DNA from: Kalaharituber pfeilii
Taxonomy: Eukaryota; Ascomycota; Pezizomycetes; Pezizales; Pezizaceae
Assembly: GCA_015179045.1 (NCBI GenBank)
Contig: WHUZ01000014.1
Span: 806,001 to 870,000 of the forward strand
Length of the DNA stretch: 64,000 nucleotides
Direction: 5' to 3'
The notes under the pieces were generated by a model. The model was not told the DNA's origin. It saw only the letters and a list, made by a program, of their open reading frames with translations, and did not search any database. Position 1 is the first letter of the stretch. Each line of letters opens with the position of its first letter. This document shows positions 1 through 10,735 of the stretch, piece by piece. The translations under genes and the position numbers were made by a program.

Positions 1-317
1 CCGCATCCGTCCCACGTGCACACTCACGGGCACCAAATCTCGCCGTATGGTGTGCCATCAGCGTACGCAGAGCCGGATCCTGAGTTGTTGCATGTGGGGG
101 GCATGGACATAGAAGTGACAGGAGCCGCAGCAGGAGCAGGGTGAGGAATGAGTATGTAGAGGTGGAGTATGCGGTGCCTGTGCCGGTGGCGCCGATGCCA
201 CCGAGTATGGAAGGGTACGCGAGGAAGGAGACAGACGATGGGGTTTATGGGCCCCATGGTCACAGTGGATATGGAGAGGGATGGGCAGGGAATTACGGGA
301 AGGATTATGAGTATTGA
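1..317 (+). pseudogene. 3' end of a protein gene, frame broken at a G run
   Basis: This is the last part of a gene that enters from the left edge. From base 1 the first frame reads PHPSHVHTHGHQISPYG and stays open to a TGA at 142-144. The frame that ends at TGA 315-317 reads RSDRSRSRSRVRNEYV, then P/V-rich and G/Y-rich sequence, ending NYGKDYEY. Both pieces have protein-like composition. They would be continuous if one more G stood in the G run at 96-101, so a single-base deletion or an assembly error there explains the break. The R-S dipeptides and H/P/G/Y-rich low-complexity tail suggest a disordered C-terminus. No domain is visible and the function is unknown. No plausible intron joins the frames. 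Confidence 0.5.
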
Positions 318-2072
318 TTGATTAGATCGTGGCGAGTTTTCGAGGAGGGGGATGGTCCAAGGAAGAAGATATGAGGAGGTGGGTGGAGGGAGGCAAAGTG
401 GCGATGGTATGTATTTGTGTGTTTATCTGGAACGGTCCTTTGTTAATTGCTTGGGCCCATGATGTGATTCATGGTTATTTTGCTCAAGTCCGGTAAATGG
501 ACGTGAAATGGGAATCTCTTCATGGAATTTTTTCTTTTTTTCCCTTTTTCATGAGGTTGGGAGGAAGCTTGTTTACTTGTAGTATTCGAAATTTCGAATC
601 CTTACCGTGCTCACCGTGGTGCAATCAAAAATCAACTTGGTATACTAACTACGTAGTTATGTTACATTAAAACTGAAAAAGTTGCCCAAAATTTTTATTG
701 TCACAAAGCAAGACAGGAGGGTTGAGGAGTGAAGTTAATTCCTGGCTGCAGTTTGCTGAAGTTGTAGCGCTATCCTATGAGGAAATTCCCGATACCGTAT
801 TTCTCCCTTCACATATACTCAGTTGCTGACCATGCAGCCTTTATTCTCAATCTGCCGCCACCACTGCCATAGTCTTGCATGGAACAGTGACTAGTCTTCT
901 ATTTGTGATGATATTTCCTCCCAATCTAACTACTTAGCAGGAATGAAAATCGCCGAATGCTTTTCAGTCAAAAAAATCTATACCAATCAAATCACATGCA
1001 AACGTATTCGAGGGAGAGGCCTGTAATTGTTAAGAAATCCAGTCATGTACTCGCGAATGCTCGCAGGATACGTCTGACATACTTACGCGTACATTGTCAA
1101 GTATACCATGAAGTTTTGAGTAGGATACTGTAGTTTGTGTAACTACACAGCACCGGCACCAAGCTGAGGCCAACACAGCAAATAATGAAGATGCTTGTTT
1201 TACTAGCAACCGGGTACGAGTCCAAACTTTACGTATGAATTTGGCAACTATTCGGTATAAGTATTTAATGTTAAGTATTTACCAAAAGAGAGCTGGCACA
1301 TTCCGAACAGAGAGGATCTCATGATAGAACACGTCGGGCATGACGATTTCGGGATACCTCTAGTCTGAATATCGCTATATGCTAGTCTAGGTGAGGAGTC
1401 GTTCGTTGCTGTCCTGACTTGGCAATGTCCCTAGGAATAATGATTTGGGGTAGATGCGCAACGGGACAGTAGCGTAAATGAATTCAAAGCAGGAACGGGT
1501 ACGTCTTGCTCATATAGCTCCGGACCCAGAGTTGTAAACTGTGAGAATTACGATCCATTACCAAATAGCAGTTTATCAGCGCTGTACGCTGGGATTCATA
1601 GCAGCTTATGTAACCTTCACTACGCGGCATCGCATGCAGGCGGTCAGCTCAAGAACGCTCTGATATATCGTCCCGGGTTATTCAGTCGCGGGGGCCACAA
1701 GGTAACGCTTGAGCCAATGAAAAGCAAGCCATATACAGCACCCACTGGCGCCCTACAAACATCCTCTGGGAGGAACGCAAATGCTCCACTGATAACTCTT
1801 GCTAATCAGGGAAGCTTTCATTGTCCACTAGGAACGAAAAGTGCCCTTACGATAGAGATAGGTAGCTAAGATGCATACTCTGAGTGGCTCCGGTCTGCTG
1901 AGTGGCCGGGACTAGTGGTGACTGGCTCACATTATGGGTGGCACGGAACACTTCCCACTATCAGCTGCCACATGTTGAAGATTGGTTGCAAAGGAGATAA
2001 CTAAGAGAGAAAAAGGTAGAGAAAAAAGGCAGAGAAACAAAAGGGGCGTAAAAGCCCAATCCTAAGGGAAGA
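318..2072. other. Non-coding stretch without recognisable feature
   Basis: I see no credible open frame, repeat or RNA gene here. The left end directly follows the stop codon of the first gene and presumably holds its 3' untranslated region. The last about 80 bases are A/G-rich and probably form the 3' end of the LINE relic that follows on the minus strand. Confidence 0.4.
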
Positions 2073-3052
2073 TTATCTCTCTATCCACCTCATCAGTTCC
2101 ACCATGGGGTGCCCTTTCCTTTCTCTTGCCCCCGGGGGCCTATACATCGCCTCCAGGCCTTCAGGCCACTTCCTCCTCCATACCTCGCATCTATTCCAAA
2201 TGTGTGCGGTGGTCTCCTCCTCCTCCTCCTCCTCGCACCACCTGCATTCCAAGCTATCTGCCTTACTCACTTTATGTCTCCATTCCTCAGGCCTTTTCCT
2301 ACTAAAAGGCCCTGCCAAAGTGCGTACCCAGCTACCCATTCTCTGCAACGGTCTGTAATCTAGGCCCAGTCTGTTCCTTTCCTGGGCTTGCTGTGCTTTG
2401 GCTGCCATGCGCATTCCCTCCTCCGTGACCACCTCATCCTGGTAGGGTGAAACTGTTCCTATCTTTACCACCTTGTCCGCCTCTTCATTGCCTCTCAGTC
2501 TCTTATGTCCTTTGACCCACATTACCGTCACATCCAGACCTCCCCGTGCTATCCTTCCTTCCCAGGCCCTCCGAAATATTCGACAGGCTTCATCCGGTGT
2601 TGGCTTTCCTCCGCAATCCCCTTCAGTCTGTCTATTGCCACTTTCGAGTCCGAAATGATCGAACCTTCCTCATCCTCATTTTCTAGGGCCTTGGCCACTC
2701 GGCTATTAGCTCTGCGCCATTGGCTGTGGCCCTTGTCCCTAGGTAGGTGGATTCCAGCCCTGCCACCCAGCCAGTATCCTGCCACAGTCCTCCCCTCGAT
2801 CCTGCTGCCATCTGTGTATACTGCTGTCCAACCTTCATCTTCTGCAAATTGCGGTTTTCCTTTCCCGCTCTCTTCTCGCCGATGGTGGCAGGTTTGGGAG
2901 TATTGCCAACGGGAGCGGCTCCTTCCAATTCAAAGTACCTCTCAGGTAGACATAACCCTCCTCCTCCTCTGACATCTTCTCCCCTTCGATTTTCAAGGCC
3001 CTGCCCTCCACCCTGGCACTTCTACTTCAACTGGTTCGAAAACTGCAGTTAA
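2073..3052 (-). pseudogene. LINE relic: RNase H domain and C-terminal zinc knuckle
   Basis: Degenerate end of a non-LTR retrotransposon polyprotein. Read on the minus strand it gives EDEGWTAVYTDGSRIEG (first RNase H Asp), GAELIA (Glu), ISDSKVAIDRLKG (second Asp) and VMWVKGHKRLRGNEEADK (His and last Asp). These are followed by a Cys-rich segment CRWCEEE...TTAHIWNRC typical of Tad/I-type LINEs. The motifs lie in at least three frames (about 2.8-2.9, 2.55-2.79 and 2.07-2.53 kb), so frameshifts have broken the reading frame, although each RNase H acidic residue is still readable. Reverse transcriptase is absent, so the copy is 5'-truncated. The 3' side lacks the stem-loop and poly(A) tail found on the other LINEs here. 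It matches the 18-kb copy closely in protein (TVYTAGSRIEGRT there). Confidence 0.85.
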
Positions 3053-3381
3053 GGCGGCAAACCGGTTTTTACAGTAGGAACTCTGTACCATTCAGGTATA
3101 TATCCTCTTGGTGCCGCAACGCGCGCGTAAATTATTTGGTACAAGAAATGTACGAACCTTCGCGTTGCGTACTGGAACTGGCTGGCCGATGGTACGGACA
3201 TGTTTATAAGCCAGTCTAGGCAGCTACAGTCCTTCCACCTCTTTCCTCCTTTTCACTCCCCCATAAGTTATTTTTCTCAAGCTCACCCAGTTAAGCTTTC
3301 CAAGTCCCCAAAAATCTTTGAAGCAATCCCTCACTCACCGCTTTGTATCTTCTTTTTGACCCAGACTGGTTTTAGACCACC

Positions 3382-3591
3382 ATGGAAAAGCTGCAATTCT
3401 TCCACAGCTTCCGAGCACCCGCCTTCTTCTGCATGTTCGCCGCTGTTGCGGCTGACTGCTAGGACAGCAAGTGCAGCATCGTGGCTTGGCTACCTTCGCA
3501 TGCTCTCACGCGTGCGACAGGAAAGGCTACAAATCCTCCGGCTAGAAGCTTACACTCACTCGGGATGGCCTACTCGTGCCAATACTGGTAA
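3382..3591 (+). pseudogene. Possible secreted-peptide relic with in-frame TAG
   Basis: An ATG at 3382 in a good context (CCACCATGG) opens a 26-residue frame with a hydrophobic, signal-peptide-like run ending FAAVAADC, then TAG at 3460-3462. The same frame continues open for 42 codons with further cysteines to TAA at 3589-3591. A CT-rich tract lies upstream, as in fungal promoters. A GT donor-like site (GTAAGC) overlaps the final stop. This could be a broken gene for a small secreted protein or chance. No homology is recognised. Confidence 0.2.
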
Positions 3592-4140
3592 GCTCATCCT
3601 AGTCTCTCCTGTTTGTTTTTTCAACGCATACGGCATTGATCAATGGTGACTTCAACTCTAGTGTGCACATGCGGAACGTAGACTACCATTCTGATAATTG
3701 TGGTATCTGCCGTGAATGTAGGAGTGAGGGAGGAAGAGTCGAAGGACTTCTACGCTGGACTAGTTTCTGAATGTTAAGAAAACTGGTTCCCTCAAGTGGT
3801 TCAGTATCTCCCATGAGATGAGCTGGTAGTTATCATCAACAACCATTTCTTAAGCTTACTGTATATTTGTATTTGCCGAAATTATAAAATTCGGTTTTCA
3901 ATGGCCCCATATATTTCTAAAATGACACTACTTCGCGAGGCCCCTGGTACTCAGAAATACAAAATCAGAGGAAGTTTCTGAGTTTGTTAGTAATAAGTCT
4001 TCTTCATATTGCAAAGCAACGACTTCTGGGTCTTTCTCAGTCCTTTAAAATCCTCGACTTTTGCAATAACCACTTGGTTCAGAGGCTCCGGCATCAAAGT
4101 TACGCAACAGTTCAAGCTGCTACTTCTCATGATCTGCGGT
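3592..4140. other. Intergenic, nothing recognised
   Basis: Mixed-composition DNA without a convincing frame or repeat. It ends at the duplicated target of the next small insertion. Confidence 0.35.
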
Positions 4141-4217
4141 AGTGAAGTAGTTTTTTTTTTTTTCGGTCGGATAACCCTAAATACAGGCTACCAGTCTATG
4201 GCAGGGAAGTAAAGTAG
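4141..4217 (-). mobile_element. Mini-retroposon, form A stem-loop plus poly(A)
   Basis: A 57-bp insertion (4151-4207) read on the minus strand as CCCTGCCATAGACTGG, then GGTAGCC, AGGG and a poly(A) tail (poly-T at 4151-4163 on the plus strand). It is flanked by AGTGAAGTAG (4141-4150) and AGTAAAGTAG (4208-4217), a target-site duplication with one mismatch. The outer stem is CCCT/AGGG and the inner hairpin is formed by GGCTACC with its partner. It belongs to the family described at 19581. Confidence 0.75.
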
Positions 4218-5262
4218 GTTAGCTAAGGGTGAGAGCGCAGGATATACTTGAGGAGTTCAGAAAGGCAGAGGTCTGAGTTTAATGTCGATGCAAGGAAGCG
4301 TGAGAGGGTGCTGGTACTGCTGGAGGTCGAAAATAAAATCCTTGGTTACGAGACTAGTGCCAGCCATTGAAGAGTGCATTTTGCCTCAAATCGAAGTCAT
4401 GTGAGCTGACAATTGCCCAAGGAATGGAATGACTCCCCCGAGACTAACCTAATGGAAACTTCGTTACCAATTGAAATTAGCAACCAAAAATACAGTGAAT
4501 GATATTTATTATTATAGGTCTCTATGGTGGCATTGCAGGCCGGAGACGTAGTGTGGGTAGCTGGTGCTGCCTTCCGGTTTGAGAACTTGTATAATGCGAA
4601 TTCGAATATTCCCTAAACTAGGTGTTAAAATATATATCGCATTTTTACGATGAATTTCAAAGTACGATCTTTTTCTGGTGACAAACATTCCAAATATGTT
4701 TGTTTTCCAACTTGCAGTTTGCACGTTGGTAACTGTGTTTTCACCATGTAGCGGCGCACACCACGTAACGATGCACGTTTTACACCAAATCTGCACAACT
4801 CCAATGCCCGAAGTCTCGATAACCACAAGAGAGAGGTTTTGCAAACCTCGAACTTTTCAGGGCTGGGAAGAAGAATATGTTGCCTTAGCAACAATGTATG
4901 TATAAATGCCAAGTCTTCAAAATTTCCCTTCTAAAATCCAGAAGACTGACCCTTAAACTGTCATATTCCCATAACACTCAATTCTGCGGATATTTACATC
5001 AAGAAAAAGTAATAAATGAGCCAAAGCACCGCTCTATCTGCTCAAGAAAATTCTATTCCAGTACGATGTTGTGGGCGCTCATCATAGGCCCCTCAATCTC
5101 CGCCCCTCAATTCTGCTGCTGGTATATCACAACCTCCATCACAATCTACGCTAAAAATCTGATCCAGCTTGAATTCACCCAGATGGTACTGCCAAAAGGA
5201 GCCCAGTATGGAAATGTGGTTCTTTGTTCCTGCTCTCGCTCTTTAACTCTCCTCTGTAGCTA
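4218..5262. other. Intergenic, nothing recognised
   Basis: Overlapping short frames occur on both strands between 4.5 and 5.26 kb, but none has protein-like composition or splice support. I call nothing here. Confidence 0.35.
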
Positions 5263-5394
5263 GTGCTACGCGGTCACGTCGGTGGATGTACGCGCGCATA
5301 TGCGATGCAGGCGATATGCGACAGCAAAAGGCGTGGCAGTCGAATAAATGAGTGCTATATGAGCTATGCAGAGGACTTATTTTGCGAGCAGTTG

Positions 5395-5530
5395 GTGAAA
5401 TGGCTGCTGACTAAAATGGCTATCAAAACGGCTGCCAAAACAACAGTCAAAATAGCTGCCAGAAATTTACGGTCAGAGCATCTGCTAGAACGACGGCCAA
5501 AACAGCTGCGGAGGGACGGTCTAAAACAGG
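5395..5530 (+). repeat. Degenerate short tandem repeat around AAAAYRGCTGCC
   Basis: The stretch repeats variants of a 14-16 base motif such as AAAATGGCTATC, AAAACGGCTGCC, AAAATAGCTGCC and AAAACAGCTGCG. Copies are diverged and spacing is uneven. A similar motif set (AAAACGGCCTCC, GGAACAGCCTC) occurs at 60117-60210. It is probably an old minisatellite. The open frame across it is a by-product of the repeat. Confidence 0.45.
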
Positions 5531-5913
5531 TGCAGAACAACTGCTGCAGGTTGCTCACACTTGACTAGTAGCCTCGTCCCCAGCTTTGCTAGCACGTTGT
5601 CTAGAAGTGGATTAGTGCATGCCATACACTACATTAGCGCATAATTTGCATTAGTCAGGTGTCCGAATACTTTTGAAACTGGCTAGTAACCAAGAGGCTT
5701 CTTGCAATGCTACACCCTTGACCTTTCTACTGTAGTCTCTTCCTGCACTGTAGCCTTTTCCATACTCTATATACTACCACCTGTTCAGATTATACGTTAA
5801 TCGGGTCGCCGATGGTTGAGATATTTCAAATTTCGTTCACATGGAACCTGCCACCGTGTGCGCTCAGGTCGCTTTCACCAAGACTTTTGTTCAGGGACCT
5901 GTAGGTGCTCAAA

Positions 5914-6170
5914 CCTGATCCGGCCAGATGGGTCCCTGCCATAGGCTGGTAGGCCATTTGCATTCACAGTTTGCCTGCATTGTACGGAGTACGACTCCAG
6001 TCCTGGGTCTGTCTACTGTTTCCTCTCCCGCACTAGGTTCATCATCTCCGGTACTTCATCTGTGTGTAAGTACAGTGCTTGAAACCATTTGCCAAGATTT
6101 GTGGCGTGATCCCAGCTTTTCTTTTTTTTTCCCTCCACACGCGCCAGCCGCTCATTGGGCTATGGCAAGG
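5914..6170. mobile_element. Two remnants of form A and form B stem-loop elements
   Basis: At 5914-5955 the plus strand carries GGTCCCTGCCATAGGCTGG, the 5' half of form A, preceded by sequence like that upstream of the stem-loop at 15.8 kb, but the 3' half differs and no poly(A) follows. At 6118-6170 a T-rich run is followed by a diverged form B end on the minus strand (ATTGGGCTATGGCAAGG on the plus strand). Neither has a clear target duplication. Confidence 0.35.
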
Positions 6171-7043
6171 ACTGACCCTAGCATTTCTGAAACAAACTTT
6201 TGTTTTTGTCGACGAAATTAAGAGTTTGTATAAGAATTTATAAGAATTTCTGGCATAATTGTACGCTCAAGAGCACTTCTCTTTATGATATTGGTGGTGA
6301 TAATGGTCGTGAACTGCTGATATGCAAATGAAGCGCTAAATATTCACAATGTAGATGCTGCAGCTGATGCACTAGCAGTAACCCGAAAGTTTTTGATACT
6401 GCAGATATATGAAATCGAGGAGGTTGTGGAAATGCCAGGGTTATTCTCCCAGTTCCTCATTGTTGAGCACATTATCAGTTCCTTGATCAGGTAGTCTATA
6501 TCACTAGGAGCACTCAGGAACGAAGACTATCTGAGACAGATATACGCATGGGAGTGTGGGGTTTTGGTTCACAGTAGATAACAGCAATCCTAGATGCACT
6601 CACAGGCAGCAAATTTTTTAGAGGTTCCAATAGGCTTTCTTTTCTTATTCTCTTTTTGTTAGGTGGATATCTCCTGCCTTCATGTCTTAGAACTATCATC
6701 AAATCAACAACCGTGCACAGGAACAGATGAAAATGAAGAATCTCAAATATACACTAGATTCGATTCCCGCTAACCTACCAGTAGTCGCTCAACCAGGAAT
6801 CCACCTAAGGCAGAATTCTTAGGTTAGCGAGCAAATTCATGAGTGTAATTCCCCACCTCTAGGATAAGCCATCAAGAACACCTGTAAGTTTGCCTCCCCG
6901 CAGAGCGAATTAAGGAAATAGCTGTGATATGTCATTGGCAACTACGTTGCCAGTCTCAATTGGTATCATAACGGATTTTCCATTGGTTTGTTCAGGGCTG
7001 TTCTCGTAATATCTTGGTAATTTCTGAACAGATCCCGTGACGC
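6171..7043. other. Intergenic, nothing recognised
   Basis: No convincing frame or repeat seen between the form B remnant and the coding-like fragment at 7.04 kb. Confidence 0.35.
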
Positions 7044-7268
7044 TCAAAAAATGTTAATGTGACTCTGCCAACTTCGCCTTGACCATCCATCCCTCGACGC
7101 GATTTTATATTTTTCACAAATATCTGCATCCTTGTCCATGAAATCAGCCACTGGCCGGTACTGACCCTCTCCATATCTGAGCGACATCTCACATTCTTGC
7201 ATGTGCATACGACTCAGTCTGCTCTTGCTGCTCTCGGAGGCATGATGCTGCGATGTGGGCGAGCACAT
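7044..7268 (-). pseudogene. Coding-like fragment, copy 1 of a duplicated segment
   Basis: The minus strand reads MHMQECEMSLRYGEGQYRPV, then ADFMDKDADICEKYK and a W-rich segment (GWSRRSWQSHINIF). A second, more decayed copy lies at 7913-8070 in the same orientation, with GQYWPVVSLLIKDADI in place of GQYRPVADFMDKDADI. Conservation of a peptide between two diverged DNA copies argues that it once coded for protein, probably in a repeated element. The family is not recognised. Confidence 0.35.
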
Positions 7269-7585
7269 GGGCCCCGCATAAGGGGCGAATGAATACGTGC
7301 GATTCTTGTCGCAGTAAGTGAATTGTGAAGTTCCTCATCTTCTGTAAAAACACAAACTAAAGATAGTCGTCGATGATAATAGGTGAAGAGGGAAAAAAGC
7401 CTAGAACAATGCTTGAGACCGTGCAGGCAACACCTCGTCGTCCCACGCCCATGACCATGGTACACACACAAAGCCCTCTTCCCCAACATACAATAGCCAT
7501 AGGACTCAGTTCCCATTATCATTAGCTCGACACAGGCCAGAGTCTGCATCTTGGTCTCCAGGGCGCCATCATCGCTATCTGTTCT

Positions 7586-7634
7586 CCCTGCAATAGGCTG
7601 GAAGTCTGTATTTGGGGTTACGTGGCCGAAAAAA
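7586..7634 (+). mobile_element. Mini-retroposon, form A, diverged
   Basis: CCCTGCAATAGGCTGG, then GGGGTTACGTGG and a short A run. Flanking TATCTGTT (7576-7583) and TATCTATT (about 7635-7642) look like an imperfect target duplication. This is an old copy of the family at 19581. Confidence 0.5.
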
Positions 7635-7742
7635 TATCTATTTGCTCTCCGTTAGCAGTGCTCCCAATGCCCCTCCCCAGCGGGTCATTGATCGCAGTCT
7701 CTGTTTCGCCTCCTATATGATTCCCATTCGGCATACCTTAAT

Positions 7743-7793
7743 CTCGCCATAGCCTAGAAGGCGGCATGCGAGTAATGATATATATATAAAAGA
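7743..7793 (+). mobile_element. Mini-retroposon, form B
   Basis: CTCGCCATAGCCTAGAAGG, then GCATGCGAGTAATGATAT and a TA/A-rich tail. Outer stem CTCGC/GCGAG and inner pairing GCC/GGC are intact. Target duplication is unclear (CCTTAA on both sides at slightly different distances). Confidence 0.6.
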
Positions 7794-7912
7794 ATCCTTA
7801 AATCCACCTCAGCTCCGGATCTGATGCGCAGGAATGTTGCAGTTGAAGGCAGTACGCAGTAGTCTCAATGCATTTACTGGTGGGCATCAAAAATGAAACT
7901 AAGTGACTTCTC

Positions 7913-8070
7913 AGTATGTGAAGGTGCGGGAATTGGTAAGGCACGGGTTGATGGCTACACCAATATCTGCATCTTTGATCAGGAGACTAACCACTGGCCA
8001 GTATGGCCAATACAGTCAAACCGGTCATAACGTCGGGACCGGCGGGTTCTATCAAATAAGACAGGTTATT
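7913..8070 (-). pseudogene. Coding-like fragment, copy 2 of a duplicated segment
   Basis: Minus-strand translation gives GQYWPVVSLLIKDADI, matching GQYRPVADFMDKDADI of the copy at 7044-7268. A stop codon follows nearby and the rest is diverged. It is a relic of an unknown repeated coding sequence. Confidence 0.35.
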
Positions 8071-8229
8071 ATCCAGGTTGGAATGGAGAGGTCAAATTTT
8101 GTGCTATATACATGCAGTCAGAGCTATAGCAGATACGTACATTGGATAATAAACTATATACAGCAGCAAAATAAGAGGTAATAGATGCCTGTTTCAAAGG
8201 GGCACTTCATGAGATCACAAGGTATAGGA

Positions 8230-8400
8230 ACACCCTATTGAAATCGCATAAACCACTTGTCGATTGAACAATTCATTCTTAAGTTCTTCTAAAAACACCT
8301 GTAGCTCCCGTTGTTTAAGCTTTGAATGCTGCTGAGCATAACAGAATAGTTGGTACCGTTCAGCCTCAGTAGGATCTTCATATTCGCAACTACAACGCTT
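8230..8400 (-). pseudogene. Fragment of pogo-type transposase N-terminus
   Basis: On the minus strand the frame reads CEYEDPTEAERYQLFCYAQ, then QHSKLKQRELQVFLEELK and NELFNRQV. The sequence aligns with PTDAEQYQLFLHDQAHP, then ISQHKLQEWFQATFDKQI, from the pogo-type relic at 55.5-55.7 kb. The pattern resembles the N-terminal CENP-B-type helix-turn-helix of fungal pogo transposases. No downstream DDE domain is attached. Confidence 0.45.
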
Positions 8401-8417
8401 GGTGCTTAACCTTCGAA

Positions 8418-8694
8418 AGGGCAGCCCTTTTTTTTTTTTTTTTTTAAATCACGTAACCCCACTTGCAGCGCCAAGCCATGGCAGGGTCCCTGGGCAAGCC
8501 GGAGACAGGCATAACAAAGAAATTTCTATATACACATCCCCGTTCCACCCCCCCTCTCCCCTTCTAGAAACCTGATTCCAGAAACTTCCGGACGGTTCTT
8601 CTGGTTTCTGCATCAGGGAAGCTCCTCTATATCTCTCCACCTCTCCCCCCTCCCCTCTCCTCCACATCTTCGCAGCCCGGAGAGGGTAGCCCTT
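8418..8694 (-). mobile_element. 5'-truncated LINE-end retroposon, form A tail
   Basis: An insertion at 8430-8682, read on the minus strand, ending CCATGGCTTGGCGCTGCAAG, then GGGGTTACGTGATTT and poly(A). The upstream part (AGAAATTTC, a purine-rich GGAGAGGGG tract) is shared with the 24.6-kb copy and with the 3' untranslated region of the LINE at 50.9 kb. Flanks AGGGCAGCCCTT (8418-8429) and AGGGTAGCCCTT (8683-8694) are a 12-bp duplication with one mismatch. It has no coding capacity. Confidence 0.8.
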
Positions 8695-8753
8695 GCTGTC
8701 CCTTCTTATAGTCAATCCTGCGTGCCTTCCATCTATTGTCTAACTTGCTACAT

Positions 8754-9109
8754 TACACTCTCGATATAAGAATACCCGATATAAGAGTATGTTCGATGTA
8801 AGAATGTGTGCGACCCTCTCCCCTACAGATTAAGAATATTTCGTTTAAGGATATTCTTATTTTTTTCTGCTTAGTCATGTACAATCTTATTTTACAACTG
8901 CATATGCAATGCCTAACTGCGTTCAGTGCCGCATACGGATTGCATATCATCCCCTGCCGATGCAATACCATTGCATAACCGACCTCACTTGTCAGGCCTT
9001 ACTCCATACAGTTAGTATAGGGACTGCCAAGCAATTTTAGTATAAGAACATCTACAATATGATGTAAGAATATACACCCTCCCGAGGACATTCTTATATC
9101 GAGAGTGTA
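8754..9109. mobile_element. TA-flanked MITE with 18-bp inverted ends
   Basis: The element spans 8756-9107 (352 bp) between TA dinucleotides. It begins CACTCTCGATATAAGAAT and ends with the exact reverse complement. Inside the left end the motif CGATATAAGA recurs (CGATATAAGAGT, CGATGTAAGAAT), and partial copies occur near the right end. TA target and short inverted ends fit a non-autonomous Tc1/mariner or pogo derivative. No transposase is encoded. Confidence 0.85.
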
Positions 9110-9119
9110 CTGTTATGAT

Positions 9120-9414
9120 ATCATGATCTTCTATCTATAGATATTCCTCAGCCACTTCCTCGCCACATCTAAAGGTCCATCCGGTGGCTTTGCTCCTGGA
9201 GGTCCATTCGGTCGGAAGCCGAGGAGACAGCGGCACATTGGGTAGGCGCCAGACGGCACTGGGGATGGCGGGAGCCGAGGGCCCGACGTGGGATGCGCTG
9301 AACCTGTGGCCGGCTCCGAGGACGGCGGGGGGAGGAACAGAATCAAGTAGTTGTTGATACAGCGGTAGATTATATATATAGGATACATTTTTTACAATAG
9401 TTCTTATATACAAT
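9120..9414 (-). other. GC-rich segment with proline-rich frame, uncertain
   Basis: A GC-rich island inside AT-rich DNA has a minus-strand frame with GPPGAKPPDGPLDVARKW. A related, inverted segment at 9815-9870 reads CKPPDGPLGKSKATEW on the plus strand. These are probably two diverged copies of a repeat rather than a gene. Confidence 0.25.
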
Positions 9415-9581
9415 AATGAGAATTCATTCATATTCCATAGTTTTCTTTTCTTTTCTTTTATCTTTCTTTATTTTATATTCTCTCCTTAACCATCATGTAA
9501 CTAGACCTCGCCATAGCGCATGCGAGTACTGATATATATATATATAAAAAAAAAAAAAATAAAAAAAAAAATGAGAATTCA
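9415..9581 (+). mobile_element. 5'-truncated LINE-end retroposon, form B tail
   Basis: The insertion covers about 9427-9569, ending CCTCGCCATAGCG, then CATGCGAGTACTGATAT and a TA/poly(A) tail. It is flanked by AATGAGAATTCA at 9415-9426 and 9570-9581 (12 bp, identical). The pyrimidine-rich body before the stem-loop resembles the 3' untranslated region of the 18-kb LINE. Confidence 0.75.
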
Positions 9582-10689
9582 AGAATGATACTTTTCTATG
9601 AACACTGGTCATGTGTTTTTTTAATGTGCTGTAGCGTCACTGTTGTTGTCATGGCGAAGATACACTTAGTACTATTTAAAAAACTAGATGGGTGTTTCAA
9701 GGACGTCCGTGTTGTTTTCAGGGTACTGTACAAAAAAACCTTTTCTCGGCAAATGAAACATGGGTCGGGCACGGATGTGTATTGCAAGGATCTGGGCATG
9801 GTCATAGCACAGTGTAAGCCACCGGACGGACCTCTAGGTAAGAGTAAAGCCACCGAATGGCAGAACCTCTCGGGGCAGTCACATTCTGACTGCGGCTCTC
9901 GGCCCGCATCAGATGATAAACTCTTGCACCATGACACTGCAACACAGGTAACATTGTGGGGGACTCTACCGGCATGTGGAAAGACATGTATCAACATGCA
10001 GTAACATTGCATCAAATTGTGACATCTATCCAGAACTTCTAGCACCCGCGCTCGGCTCGGTTTCCAAGTCAGTTATTTCGGTCCAAATCGGCTTCCAGTC
10101 GGTATCACGCCATTTTCAAGAAACTGGCTTGCCTATCGGTTCGATTTGTCACACCTTGACATACATTGACTGGCGTACACTGACACAAGTCAGTGTAAGA
10201 GTTTAAGGCAGGTACGAACTTGTTATTAAGTTGAGCTCATGCACCATCCCATCGTGACAAGTCAGTGCCAGGAGGAGGAGTTCAAGCGGTATCCACCGCC
10301 GAAGGGGAAGTGAATTGCTCTGGAAATTTCTGGAGGCAGTGGTGGACATCCTGATGCAAAAGGAGGGGATGGTATTTAATTAGCTCACGTGCCTAACACC
10401 TACAAGGCACTGGGTATTTTGACCTTCGCCCAGAATGTAATCCTCCTGGCTACTCGGTATTGGAATTTCTCCCATTCCTTCTTCCACGCTCTCGCCACCT
10501 GCCCAATGAACCGGCGCCGGTGCTCCGCTGGCCTGAGAATCAATGCATACAGCTGCCCGAGCTTCTACCACCTAGCCCCGTAAAGATGAATCATGATTGG
10601 GTACTAGAGTGGACGAAACTGACATGAGGCTAAAGTCATGTTACTATTCATATCTTCAGTGCAGGGCAATTTCCTGCCAAATACAGCAA
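9582..10689. other. Intergenic, nothing firm
   Basis: A 139-codon plus-strand frame from 9585 overlaps a longer minus-strand one. Neither has protein-like composition throughout. The only notable feature is the KPPDGPLG segment at about 9820, related to 9160-9200. Confidence 0.3.
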
Positions 10690-10701
10690 GAGATTACCTG
10701 G

Positions 10702-10735
<34 letters not shown>

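Noticed and set aside
9585..10045. Overlapping 139- and 149-codon frames on opposite strands
   Set aside because: Mutually antisense, no domain, and irregular composition; at most a relic of a GC-rich repeat.
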